A DNA stretch of 64,000 bases from NCBI GenBank assembly GCA_015178975.1, contig WHVD01000020.1, positions 620,001-684,000 on the forward strand, given 5' to 3'. Under the pieces are notes generated by a model. The model searched no databases and was not told the DNA's origin. It saw nothing but the letters and a program-made list of their open reading frames with translations. Position numbers and translations under genes: made by a program. Positions 35,572 to 47,740 of the stretch are shown piece after piece; the stretch's first letter is position 1; each line of letters starts with the position of its first letter. Source of the DNA: Hysterangium stoloniferum (lineage: Eukaryota; Basidiomycota; Agaricomycetes; Hysterangiales; Hysterangiaceae).

Positions 35572-38500
35572 TCATGCATGTATTGGCGTAACGGGGCGAG
35601 AACACTGTTTATTAGAGCACGGCTGGAACTCGTTCGTTCCATCGGCGTCTGTGTCCATTAATTGGTGGGAGTACGAGTATGCGAATTCTTCCGCACTGGC
35701 GGGAGTATACGGAACAGAAGGCGAGTCCTCTCCGCAGCTCGAAGACGACGGTGGCCCAAGGCGCGCATTGCGGAGGTGAAATGCCGAGTAGGGAGACGTG
35801 GGAGACGTGGCCGATCCATCGCTCCTGAAGGAGACATTGAGAGATAGGGGCGCGTCAAGGTCAAGATCCAGTCCCAGACGGGCGCCTTGGCTTCCAAAGA
35901 GTCGGGCTGAGACTTTGCGGCTTGGGATGGTGGAAGAGTTGTGTGGAGGGTTTGCGGCGGGGGGACCCGCCCCTGGCGAGCTAGGTTCGTCCTTGATGAA
36001 CCTCGGCGAATATACAACGCTGTTGCTATCCTCTTCGGGTGACGAGCTAGAGTAGTAATTTCCAGCTTTCAGTTCGACGTGCTCTTCAGAAGACGCCGGG
36101 GGTGATGGTGACAGAGCAGGCGTTCCCGCTTCAGACGAGGAATGTGAAGGGTCGCTATTAAACTGGTCGCTGTTAAACTGATCGCCATTAAACTCGGGAT
36201 TCTGGTAATAGTGAGTCTGGTTTAAAGATAAAAATTAGAATAGTGCGTCGAAAGCATAAAATGAGAAATCTCACATCAGAGCCTGGATATTGAATTGGCG
36301 GTGGCTGAACTGTAGGAGCGCGCTGTTGTTGCTGAACATATCCCTCACCAGTCCACGGATTTCCCCAGGTTTGGCTAGCCCGGGATGAAATGGAACCAAA
36401 AAAGTTGAATGCATTTGCAATGCTCGAAGAAGCCATAGCTCGGTCCAAACTGGATCCACGTCTGCGCATAAGTCTCGATCCCGTATCAAAGTGTGACGGC
36501 CGCGGTGGGAACGGATGGTGCTGCGGCGCGGAAAGGGGCCGATGTTCGTCCGATGCCTCATGATGTCCCGCAGCAGAATCAACTTGGGGAGGAGCGAAGG
36601 GCGACGGAAAGGCAAAAGGCGAAGCGGATAGGAATGGGTTTCTGAACATCGTAGGCGAGACATCTTCCAAAGGAGAATCCACCGGCGGGTGAGGGGGGTG
36701 AATTGAAGGTGCAATCCAGGTGTCGGGATTGTCGAAGAGGGAGGTGAACATTCCCGGAGGCGGGAGCGGGGGGCAACTTGACGATCGACGAATTGAGAGT
36801 CGCGACGCATTAACCGACGAGCCCATGAAGGACGCGACAGGCGAATCAGGGGGGAAGGAATTATCGTACGAAAATACACTGGGGGGCGTGGAAAAGCGGT
36901 TATAATTATTCGGGGTCGGTGTTGCGGATGCACCGGGCTGGAAGGGGTGGGAAAACTGGATGGCGAGCGGCGCAGGCGTCGCGTCAGACTCGCTTACTTG
37001 TCCCATCTCAGCACGGGACGGGGGAGGGACAGAACCTACCCTAGGCAGGGGTGCATGTAGCTGTAAATTCTGCACATGTGGGTGGGAGATAGGTTGCGGA
37101 GCGAAAGGCGAGTTGAAGACGGGTGAATTGTACTGGTCAGACTGTCCCTCGATTGCATGCTTGATCCTATAGTGGCTGCCGTACCCATAATTATCTCTTG
37201 TCAACGAGCGACCAACCCTCTCACGTTCGTCAAGAATATGGGAGGGGCCATCTAAAGCACCAGGTGTGCGAGATCCGCCAGCTATAGTTCCGAGGCCATT
37301 CTTCCGAACTTGCGCCTGAGTCATTTGGACAGGATTATACCTGTAACCAGGCCATTTCTGCTCATGCCTATTCTTCTCGATTTCAGCAGCTTTCGTCCAA
37401 GGCTCTCGTTCTTGGTTACTAAAAATGAGAGAAGGCAATATTAGTAAGTAATTAGGAAAAATGCCGACAATGGGGTGAAGACCCCCAAAAAAAAAATACT
37501 GATCAGAAGCGAAGAAGTACCAAGAAATAAATACCCTTAATAGGCAATCACTGGTATACCAAATGCGGTATAAGGAGGTGACAAGGAAGGAAATTTGTTG
37601 CCACACGTGATACTGTGTGACATAAAGGCGCCGGTGATGAATAGCGACCGATGGGCGATCTGATCCGGCGCAGGAACACGGGCGGCAACAAAAATTACCC
37701 ACGACTCAAAGTATAATAGAAATGCCAAACACGCGAAATCGATCCCAACACACTCTCGTGAGATTTGAGCGCGGGTTCCCGAAGCGGAACCAAAAAGGGA
37801 GTAATGAAAGACGACATCTCACCTCATAGCCTTCCATACACGTCCGGCAATTCGACTGATATTCCTGTGGTCCTTCTCGATGCTCGCGGGAACGGACTGT
37901 TGACTGACAAATAGACAGCGGAAGAGGATGAAAGCATTGCGGGGCCGCGGAATGTGTCCAGCGGGCTGCTTGCGTGCATGCGATTTCTTCTTCGGTCCAG
38001 ACGATGCGATGTCATCGAGTGTCGCGAGGATGGTGCCAGGGGACATCGGTGGTAGTGGTCGAAACTCAGGGAGAGGGGGACTGGCACCTGAGGGCCTGAA
38101 AGCCTCAGGTGAAGTCGAGCCTGGTGCCACTGGCTGTGGCGCATATGTAAAGCTGTGGGTCGGAGAACAGACGGATCGCGAGGTACTGGTCGACTGTGGC
38201 GATTGCATGTGGGGAAGTGGGGAACTCATCACCGCAGGAGAGTCGGGTGGTGATGGTTCAGGAGGAGGGCTCGAAGACGCACAATGAAGTGAAGAAGATG
38301 AGGGCATTTCGTATTCGAGTTGATTTCCAACATGCGGGGCGTAGAGCTGATCTGGGATCTCTGTATGTCCTATCATTTTGCTGTCGCCTGCGACGAAGGA
38401 ATTATGGCGATTAGGTTGTGTAAAGAGACGACGAGAAGAGGATGAACGAGGAGCAGATAAACGAAGGACAAAGATACAAGGGAGAGATATTAAATGCAAT

Positions 38501-38585
38501 GCTCACCAGTGGTTATATAAAAATCCATCACGTTGAATTCCTGGTCTTGGTGGTGAAAGGGAGACAGTGAACCACCCGCTGACAT
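35572..38585 (-). CDS. HMG-box transcription factor, 810 aa, four exons
   Basis: Exons 38507-38585, 37823-38387, 37418... to 36275, and 35572-36216 join in phase to 811 codons including the stop. The HMG box starts after a basic KKKSHARKQ stretch: PRPRNAFILFR, then EKDHRNISRIAGRVWKAM at the end of exon 2, and EREPWTKAAEIEKNRHEQKWPGYRY-type residues at the start of exon 3. Both halves match a MATA-HMG/SOX-like box. Flanking regions are Pro/Ser-rich, as in fungal regulators. The protein should bind DNA in the nucleus. The intron inside the box is 404 nt, against 40-120 nt elsewhere. Related basidiomycete proteins act in sexual development, but a specific orthologue cannot be named. Confidence 0.85.
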
Positions 38586-41500
38586 GATCGGAGAGAAGCG
38601 CGGGGTCGATAGAGATACAGGAGCAGCACCGAGATCAGCTCTTAAACAAGAACAACGGGGGGAGGACAAAGGGAAACCCGTCGATAAAGCAAGTTCTTAT
38701 TTGTGTACGCGAGTGGCCAAGCCATCGGCGACGAGTCCGGTAAGCGATCGGCCCCCCTGCCTGGGAAAATTCAGCTACCTCCACGTCAGAACGGTGCCGA
38801 CAAATAGAATCGGTGGCGAGCCGAAGAATGAGCCTCTTACATTCTGCCGAGCCCATGCTGGAAGCTCTGTCGATTTAATCTGTCTTCTCATCTCACCTGG
38901 AAGTGGTCTGAGGACCACAATAGCATCCAAATACACATTTGCTGCACACCTCAGAGGCAAACTTAACGGTCAAACCCAGAATGCATTATGATTCTAATGG
39001 AAGGTTGTGCCAGTCAGTGGCGTGTATTCGAAGAAGATTTATATATATACATAATTCAATAAGTGCAGCTCACCGAATCTATTTTACATCATGCGGCTTC
39101 CATATATATTATTCGTGGGATCGATTCATGGACCTACACAGGTAACTTGTTACCAAACAACGCGTAGCTACTTCGGTTACGGTCGTAACACCTGTCGATC
39201 TAAGGTGCAACTCAAGCGCAATAGTCCCCTTTCAGCCACTTGGAGTCGATAGTGCAGTGAGAAACGAGAGGCAGCAGACATATGTAACTACACCGTCGCA
39301 GGCCTATGCTTAGTCAGCCAACTTGCGCACGTGCCCACAACCAAAAGAGATGCCATTGTCCCCTATTAGGAAATATTCAATTAATTTGGGGTACGTTCTG
39401 TGCATGGTGAATATTTTCAGTAAAATCATGTCCCAAGTTGCCTCGTGTAGAGGGTGAGGCCTTGAGGCCTGAGGTTTGGTCTCATGTTGTGGATTAGACA
39501 CCTTGTTCTATATCCAGTCGAGAACAATTGGGTGATACCCTCACAACGTTTGCTGATGATGCCAGAGGAGATCGGCTGAATGCCGATTGAGACCACTTTA
39601 CTGAGCACCGCCACGATCTTTATGCCATATGGTTCCTGGTACAGTCAGCGCTTTCAAGATTATACATTTCGGAACCACCTGACGCAGCTATCCCGTGACA
39701 ATTTTCGCCAACTTTTAATTTCCCATTTTCTCTAGTCGAAGCCCAGTCAGTGATACGAGGCCATTTTCCCCGGAGGGACGCGCATCACCATTTCTACACA
39801 GACCCCTGTGAATTCCTTGCTGAAGTTAGCCGTCACCGGTCTCTTTCATTATTGGCTCCAGTTCACTGCCACCTGCCCGCAGTAGCCCTCTTTCAAAAAA
39901 TGAGAGATTACATTTAAAGATATCCAATAACGTTGACGATACTAGTACGTACCTTGTGGTGCTAATCCACTATAGTTCCGATACGTTGGATGCCTGTGAG
40001 CATTGACTGATAGGCACTCGTACACGGTATCTCAATACTCTCGACCACATCAGTTTCCTGCCATACTCACGCAGAAGTTCACCTTGTATTTACTAACTCA
40101 CGGTACCATCATATCGTGATTGGCTGTTTACTCTTCCTTAACCAATAGTAATGCGCCAAGATTAAGGCAAGTTCTATATATGTTTGTCATGCAACCGTTC
40201 CTGGCTTTGTCTGCTTCGGCATAAAGTCGGTCCTGAATTATCCATGTGCAAGCTAATCATGTCCCGCGCCATATATTCTTAGTTTCAATAAGTTGTGGAG
40301 TTGAGGCATGTAATACATTGCACCACCAATTCATTCCTCTGGGTCCGGTTGGTTTCACCACCACTTAGTCCAAGTTATTCTAAAACCCCATATTCCTTAC
40401 ATAAGTTACTAACACCTTATAATTGGACACAGTCAGCGAGCGTCAAATCATGTGGTTGGTGCCCATCACTTATACCGGCGTAGGGAGGGCTACGAGTTGC
40501 CGTCACGGGTGATTGCCGTCATTATATTATCTTTTCCACCCTGAAATATCTCGATGTATCGGAACTTACACGGCTAACCTATCCCCGCTCTTCGGTCTCT
40601 AATATTATCCAAAGTATGACCTTAATATTCTTAGGATACCTCTATTACGATTTATATCGCAGATTAATATGGCGTATATACTTGACCAGCTCGTTTATTC
40701 GGATGTATAAACCTCGTTTTGGGACCTTAACATTTCCGCCGCTACTAGAATGGAAGCTGATATAAGCTAATACAAATGGTCGCTGAATGCTGAATTCAAC
40801 TCTATTTAGGCATTCAAGACGCCAGGATATTCCTTTGTGGTTAAGTTGGACGGTTGTGTTGAAGCGACTGGTTGGCCCTACATTGAATACATTTCGGCAA
40901 GCGTGCATGTATTCTAATAACCATCGACAAAGAATCCTCTTGCGGACACGTTCGGCGCCGTACTTTGGCACAACAACTTCGGCACACCGTCGGTGCGCCT
41001 ACAATGCTAAAGGTCTTGATCGTTCCCACAAGATCATTTGCAGCCATCAGAAGTATCAAGTGTAAGAACCCAATTTATGCTTATCTTACCCATCTTGTAT
41101 CTTGAAGCATGAACAACAACAGGTCTCCTATACTACCCTCTGGTGAACATTCATGATTGTCCGTTGTTTCTTTCTTGAAGAAATCATCACCTTTAAGGGC
41201 AGTGAAACCATCAAAATCGACGAGTAGTAGCTAATATGTGAATCACTTGCGTGCCAACTTTCGAGGATGTCCTCCGTATACCTCGGCTGTAACGGTATCA
41301 TGAAACATGTACGGAAATTTGGCTTACCATACTTCCCAACTTGAACAGTCACGATTTGTACAGAGAGATCTCAAAAGCCTGACGATATCCTGTTTCTCAA
41401 TTACCGGTCCAGACTATTATTATTCATCTGTTTGGCTATTGATTCTCCGCGCTGACGCGTTCATGGTAAAACAACTCTCTTGTCGGCAGTATCCGCGAGT

Positions 41501-42857
41501 CTGAATTCCAATGACCATTATGACGAACCTGTGCATTTGACAAAGGGGATTTAGACAATAAGCATTCAGCCACACCCAAGCAGCATCAACAGAATCTGTA
41601 ACAAGATCTGACCTGGCTCTCTGTGCAATCGTGAGGTCCTCGAGGCTTCCCCCTTACTAAGCTGCAAGGTGATGGCTGCATGTACACAACAGAAGTCTTC
41701 GACCTGTTGCGAAGGGGATATTGAAACCTTCTCGCACCGAGAAATATACTTTGTGTTTTCAAATCCTCGACATCAATATCACCTGGGACTTGTTCCGACC
41801 GTTGCGGACTTGCAGCCTTCCTTGCTTCCTTGGGCATTCATATCCAATTCGTCTGCCACCTCAAAATATGCTACTGAGAGTTACCACCAGTCGAGATCTC
41901 AAATGAAACATGGCTCTAAATGATTGGCAGGCCCATTCATACTCCAAAGTCACGAGAGCTTCTGCGGCTGTCAAATCTTTGGCTGTACAGTGGTCCTCTT
42001 TCGAACTGGATTATGAATTTGGGTCTTGCACATCTTATTGTGATTAGATCCGTGATGAAACAATGCGATTAAGTTAGGGTAAGCCTGGAATACCAGCGGC
42101 TTTGTGGGATCAGTGCAAGGCTGCCCTTTTTTGTTTCCCCACAGCTCACAAAAGGTTTATTATATTTATTTTGAAGAGATTATGTTATGACGTAGTCGCG
42201 GGTGGTAGAACACGGGTAAATTACATGGTTCCCGACATGACAAGGCTAGACCTTTCTAACGTTACGCAATCAAAGTCTCAAAGTGGGATTTTCAAATTTG
42301 ACCTTATATAGCCAGCACACTGCTCATAAACATTTTCCTCTAATGTAAATGTGAAGGGGAGGTTTTCTTTGTTCCACAGACTCCACAGACTCCCAGTAAT
42401 TGTACTCGGTCATGATATACCCCGAATTGTTTTAGCATCGTTAGTGAACCGCTCGACTTGCTACTCACTGGATGTAACAGGTAAGCTTCTACGCGTTTAA
42501 TGCGATGTTTTTGAATATACCAACAGTCGATGTAGAAGCACCCTTGATATCCTATGCTCCAAGTAGGCGCCGCCAGCTATATACAGGATTGTCCACCGTC
42601 ATGAAATTTTATCGGCATTGTCCTGTAATATGGAATATCGTGCCCGGTTATCGGAAGTCAATGAGATCTCCGCAACTCTTTACAGTCTATAACGCCTTGT
42701 CACCCCGATTCAATGACACCCTTCATACAATCCCAGCCACTCCCCCGTAATGACAAGAACCGGGCTAAGATAACTGCCAGTAAAGCCTAGAACCGCCTTG
42801 ACTTCCCGCATCCGGGATTCTCCATCTAAGTCGTTTAACAGAAATTTATTGTTCTCT
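38586..42857. other. Long intergenic region, nothing recognised
   Basis: Scattered frames of 60-135 codons occur on both strands, with no domain, repeat boundary or consistent splice pattern that I can support. The first few hundred bases are probably the promoter and leader of the HMG-box gene. Confidence 0.4.
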
Positions 42858-43278
42858 TTATTTCACCTCCGCGATCAACGTCCCGTCAATAGCCATGAGA
42901 CGACCCCCATATTCCAGGTCATCAAATCCCTGTGCCCCAGATTTGATCATCAGGGAATGTGGCACAGACAGAGTATATGCTCCGAATGACTTCCTATGAT
43001 CGCTTCCGCTTTTGCTGTAGGGTGTCTGGGTTATTGAGTAGAACCAGTTGGCTACTGGTGCAGCGTAGTACATTGTTCGGTTCAGGATCCACCCAACCTT
43101 TAAATATACCATCTGTACCCTGAAAGCACCTCATTGACATTATTGTAGTCTTCTTACATGCATGTTTCAGGTGCGGTAAATCTCCCTTGTCTATTATATT
43201 CGAATAATCCCATGAGAATACATTACATAACAGACTGGTGAGCATTTCTCCTAGACTACGGACGAACTCTCTTCTCAA
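42858..43278 (-). other. Possible short exon remnant
   Basis: Two overlapping minus-strand frames (42994-43278 and 42858-43112) have protein-like composition, for example GFDDLEYGGRLMAIDGT near the end. No family is recognised and no complete model could be built. Confidence 0.2.
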
Positions 43279-43974
43279 GAGGAAACGGCCGACAGCTGAA
43301 AAGGATCATCACGGTTAAAGGCGGATATTATTGGGAGGCATAGTTCACGCATTTTTTTGCAGGACAATGGTCTTTGGAGGTGCGTCGACGTCACTCCCTC
43401 AAATTCCTTCCGTTACATGATGAAAAGGGTTGACCGTTCAGCAGGAAGAGAGGGAGATTCTACAGATAAAAAATATTTTAGAGAAACAGTGGCTGTTGGA
43501 TATACTGTGTGAACAGATGATACTTAAAGAGAAAAAACAATTGTGACAGTCGTAACCGTCTCACTCCAAAAATAACATGGACCCACAAACGCATACCAAT
43601 TAATGCAAAAGTTAAAGTTCAAAATCGCTACTATGGGAGTGAACAAAAAATATAATCGTCATTTTTGCGCGAATGGGAAAGCGTAACTATTCCTCGCAGT
43701 TACATAGATGCGCGCAGGATTTAATTTCCTATATTTAAACCTAGGGTTGATTTTGAGGAGGAAGATAATATGATTTGGAAAGCTAGTCGAGGGAACAAAA
43801 GAGCTCGGCTTACTCTCATTGTTCGCTAAGCTGCGCCGGGCACTGAACCAGTCTATATCTCATGAACATTGTTCATCTTCGTCAAAGAAGCTATTTATTT
43901 TTGAAGCCATACCAAGTCAACGCTTAATTTATCAATGATAAAGGAAAATATATGTCAAAATCGGGTGGTGTTTA
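43279..43974. other. Intergenic
   Basis: Nothing coding seen; includes the presumed 3' flank of the beta-lactamase-like gene. Confidence 0.4.
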
Positions 43975-46075
43975 TTACTTTGCGCTGACGCGCTTCAGCA
44001 TCGTCGACAAACTAGGGATATGCAAAACATTCTCCCCGGTTTCACTGTCTTCCTTAAAATAGAGCATGTCTATAGGGGCTCCGTTTGCGTAGATCCCATC
44101 GAAAGTCACCCAAGATAGAAGGCATCCTGTATGGGTGTTTTGAGGACGACCATATGCATAAGCGATGCTGGAAAAAAAATAGTGGGTTAAGGTGGTAATT
44201 GCCTTGGTATTACTGTACTGAACGACACATACCGAAACTCTCCTGTTCGATAAGTGCTCCAAAGAGCCACAGGTTTCCCCTTTCCAGGATTTCGGGATTG
44301 TATCAACGCGAGAAAGTCCACGCCTTGAAGGATCAGTCGTTCAAGCCAAAGGGACCCACGACGGACTTTGATTACTGCCTGGTTATCCTTCCCAGTCCCA
44401 GAAGACCAATGGCCACCAAAAGACTTCTGAGCTGATGCTTCCTGAACTCTGTCAAAGATGGGTTGGAAGCGTGTGATAGCCTCACGGGCAATCTCTTCCG
44501 CCTGGGAGTAACGACCAGCAATGAGAACGATGACACCGTAGGATGACACTGGATTAACACTGAAGACGGAGTGGTGACTGTCAAGGTTCCCCCCTGACAG
44601 AGCGGGCGTAAGGCGGGGCAGAGAGGTACTATTCGGCTGAATTCACCTTTTTCGTAGAATCTCACCGGTCGACCCGTCGAATCAGTATATTTCACAATCT
44701 CCCATGGTGCTCCGACTTCATTCAAGTCATCCTCCCATCCATGCAAGGGCCGAAGCCACTCTCTAACGGTATATGGACTCAAAACAGCATTAGCGCGGTG
44801 AGGATCAAGAATGGTTTGCATGAAGGCTGAAAGGTCCACCAGTGAAGAGTATTGCCCTCCCGCTGGATTGTATACCTCTCCCAAATCTAGATCCTAAAAG
44901 CCAACAGTGAAATGTGCACTCTGAAATCAGGTATTGATAGCATACCGTATCTGAGTAATAGCGCGAGGCGACAGCCACCCTATGAGCCATGTCTGAAGTC
45001 ACTTTGAACGAGCTAGAGTTCATTCCTATGGGTCGAAAAATGTCACGTTGAGCGAGGTCCGCCCATGTAGAAATGTTAGAGGGTTGTTCATGCGCATTGT
45101 TCGCTGCGACATTGGCCAAGCCTAATAATCCCATACCTAAAACTGCCATTAGCTGGTTGGTCAATGAGGAACAGACTATACAAGAAGGCACCGGCATTGG
45201 AATATACAGGATAAGAGTAGGGAGGGACAACGAGTGGGGTTCTCGCAATTAACTCGAATAACTGCTCTTTAGTTGGTGGAACAATTTTGGTTGGCTCTCC
45301 GCCTCGTTCTTTAGGTGGCCATTCGATCTCGCCTAAATTACAGTCTCGAGGGATACCGGCCATGTGCGATGCGAGCTGACGTATGGTGATTGGTTCAATA
45401 GAGCCATGATCGCCAAGTCCGACATCAGTGTTATCTGCCCATGAATTAGGGTTATACGTGAAGTTGGGAAAGAACTTGGTTATCGAATCATCCCTAGTAT
45501 TGGTCCTAAGAAGTCGTAAATTTGTAACACCATAAAAGGACTCACCAATTAAGTGCACCACGATCGCGTTGGATAAGTGTTCCAGCAACTGTGAACATCT
45601 TTGAGATGCTTGCAATGCGATATATCGAATTCTGGTCTACCGTGCCATATCTGAGTGGGTCCGTCTCATTGGCTTTTAGTATACCATATCCTTTCTGGAA
45701 TATGGGCCCAGAAGGGGTGATTATCGCAATAGAAAGACTGTCGATATCCTCCTTTGCAGTCCTAGTACGAAGGAATCTATCTAAAGAGCGAGATGCTGAC
45801 TCGAAAATGGCACGAGTAGGCTCTGGTGCATCTGTGAGTCGTGGGAGAAAGGGACGACATGCATGGGATATCTCTTGCTGTTCCATAGAGTGCAACACAG
45901 GGAGCCATGCCGATAATCCAGTTTGGGCCCATAAGATCATATGGTATAGTAGAAATACTTGGCTTATCAAAATAAACAAGCTTTTCAGCAATGATTGAGG
46001 AGAGGGGAGAGATTCATGCTTATTTGAAAAGCGGGAATATTTCATGGTAGTCTTGAACTTTTTTTGCAACGTCAA
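43975..46075 (-). CDS. Beta-lactamase/serine hydrolase family protein, six exons, about 600 aa
   Basis: Exons 45546-46075, 45192-45505, 44946-45142, 44647-44893, 44233-44593 and 43975-44167 join in phase to 614 codons. A hydrophobic segment near residues 32-50 suggests a signal anchor. The catalytic SxxK motif is SISK (ASISKMF, about residue 159); the Tyr-x-Asn motif is YSN before intron 2. The C-terminal third resembles the extra domain found in fungal proteins of this family. Such enzymes hydrolyse esters or amides by acyl-enzyme; the substrate here is unknown. An internal ATG at codon 11 (46045) is an alternative start. Introns are 40-63 nt. No lesion seen. Confidence 0.85.
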
Positions 46076-47740
46076 GTTATGACGGACGGGTTGCCAACAA
46101 GAAACCAGTGTAATATATAATACAGTCTCAGGCGGGCCGAATTCGGTCCACCAACCTCATTTCAACGGGACTAGAACACACCATCTGACCTAAAAGAAGA
46201 TATCTGATCGCAGTCAAGTCTAATATTGCGCAAGACTATTATTGTGTGTACAGTACTATCATAGAATTATCTCTGGCGGTTTGAGTCCTTTGGCCGTGTT
46301 ATACAGTGTAGAAGAACTGCGAAACTGACTAGCTCGTTTTGGTGAGTGTGTAAGAACGGCTCTGCTGGGACCGGCAGAAGGGGAATTCACATGCTATTGA
46401 CAATTGTGTCATATCGCCCATGAGATGCTTAGCAACCTAACATGAGATTGGTGGAGAAGTCAGATATTCTTCTCCTTGAGGCGCTCAATGTCAGGTGCGA
46501 CTAAAGGACAACGAAAGATGCCCCTCGAAGCGGTGCACTATAGTCCAGCGATCAGCATTCTTACATATCGTACTTCCTTCTCGCCTTTTAATAGAGGAAA
46601 CCGTGTGAGAAGCCTAATTAGATGATTTTAACCATTTTTCAACACTTGGTTCTCTCTGAGATCAGTTTGCTTTTTGATAGTTTTTACACTGAACATTTTT
46701 TTCGCCATGCTACGTAGAATAGTTAAGCACATTAAAGTGTATATTGATCATGAGTTTTCATGTCTAAGTGCTACCGAAGTGTATTTGAAGTAGAATTATT
46801 GCAATTGTCAAAAATAATGACACTTTCGAAAAAAGTTCGAATGTCTAGACGGATAAGGTCAACAAAAACTCACACTTGGTCATGGCACTCCTCAAATTAT
46901 ATTTGAAAATTGCAATAATATTGCGTTCAACACTCGCGATTTATTTATAACAACGTACAGTAACTAGACCTAATAAGCCTAATGAAACAAGGGGAGACAA
47001 ATTTTGTAAAATACTGATGGGCATATGGGAAAACAGACTGACTCTGTAGTACGTACCAGAGGCCACAGTTGCGCACAGCAACATAACATAGCCTCTTCGG
47101 CAACCCGCTCAGGTGAAGAAATAATATTGGATAGACCAAGGATGTACTTGTCAAGTAGTACCAAAATTAGTCGGGTTGAGCAGCTAAATTCGCGGCGTGT
47201 TTGGTTGTCCACAGCTAGATGGATGCAAGAGAAGTGGCAAAAATGGTTCAAGTGCCAAACTACTTAACAGCGTATTCAACTACATCGATTCTGTTGGATA
47301 TTACTTGACTTGTCACAAAAGCTAAAATGTCACTGTCAGCGTGAAGCCTTTATGAAAACAACTACGGCACCAGACAGTATGCAACCTATAAACTATAAAT
47401 ACAGCGTGCAGTCTATAAATACACCCCCTAACTGCGATCAAGTCCTCGGTATCGTGTGAGTAATGTGACCTTTCTCACAAATACTTTTTGATAGGATGTT
47501 GATCCCAGTTGTTCTTTGACTAGATCGAAAGTCTATCTATATCGGCCCCTTGATGAAGGTTACTACGAGAAACGAGTCATTAGCAGCTGTTGGGGTCATT
47601 CGATAACCCTAAGGGTATCGTTCATCTGTACAAACTAAATATATCTTTGTCAAGTAATTGAACATCTATAAATGGCGTGTGATGTCAGTGTGGCTGTATA
47701 TTGACCACCGGTTATCCTCTCTCTTAGAATTTACCCTCCC
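46076..47740. other. Divergent intergenic region
   Basis: It separates the minus-strand hydrolase from the plus-strand kinesin and must hold both promoters. TATAAATAC motifs occur near 47393 and 47414. No gene recognised; frames at 46945-47267 are A/T-rich and lack motifs. Confidence 0.4.

Noticed and set aside
35658-36017. 119-aa minus-strand frame overlapping the HMG gene
   Set aside because: It is an out-of-frame shadow of exon 4, whose own frame lacks an ATG.
35572-38585. HMG-box gene as the mating-type locus
   Set aside because: Basidiomycete mating loci are defined by homeodomain and pheromone/receptor genes, none of which is next to it.
38586-42857. Scattered 60-135 codon frames as host genes
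   Set aside because: No motif, no consistent codon use or splice structure, and lengths expected by chance in 4 kb of mixed composition.
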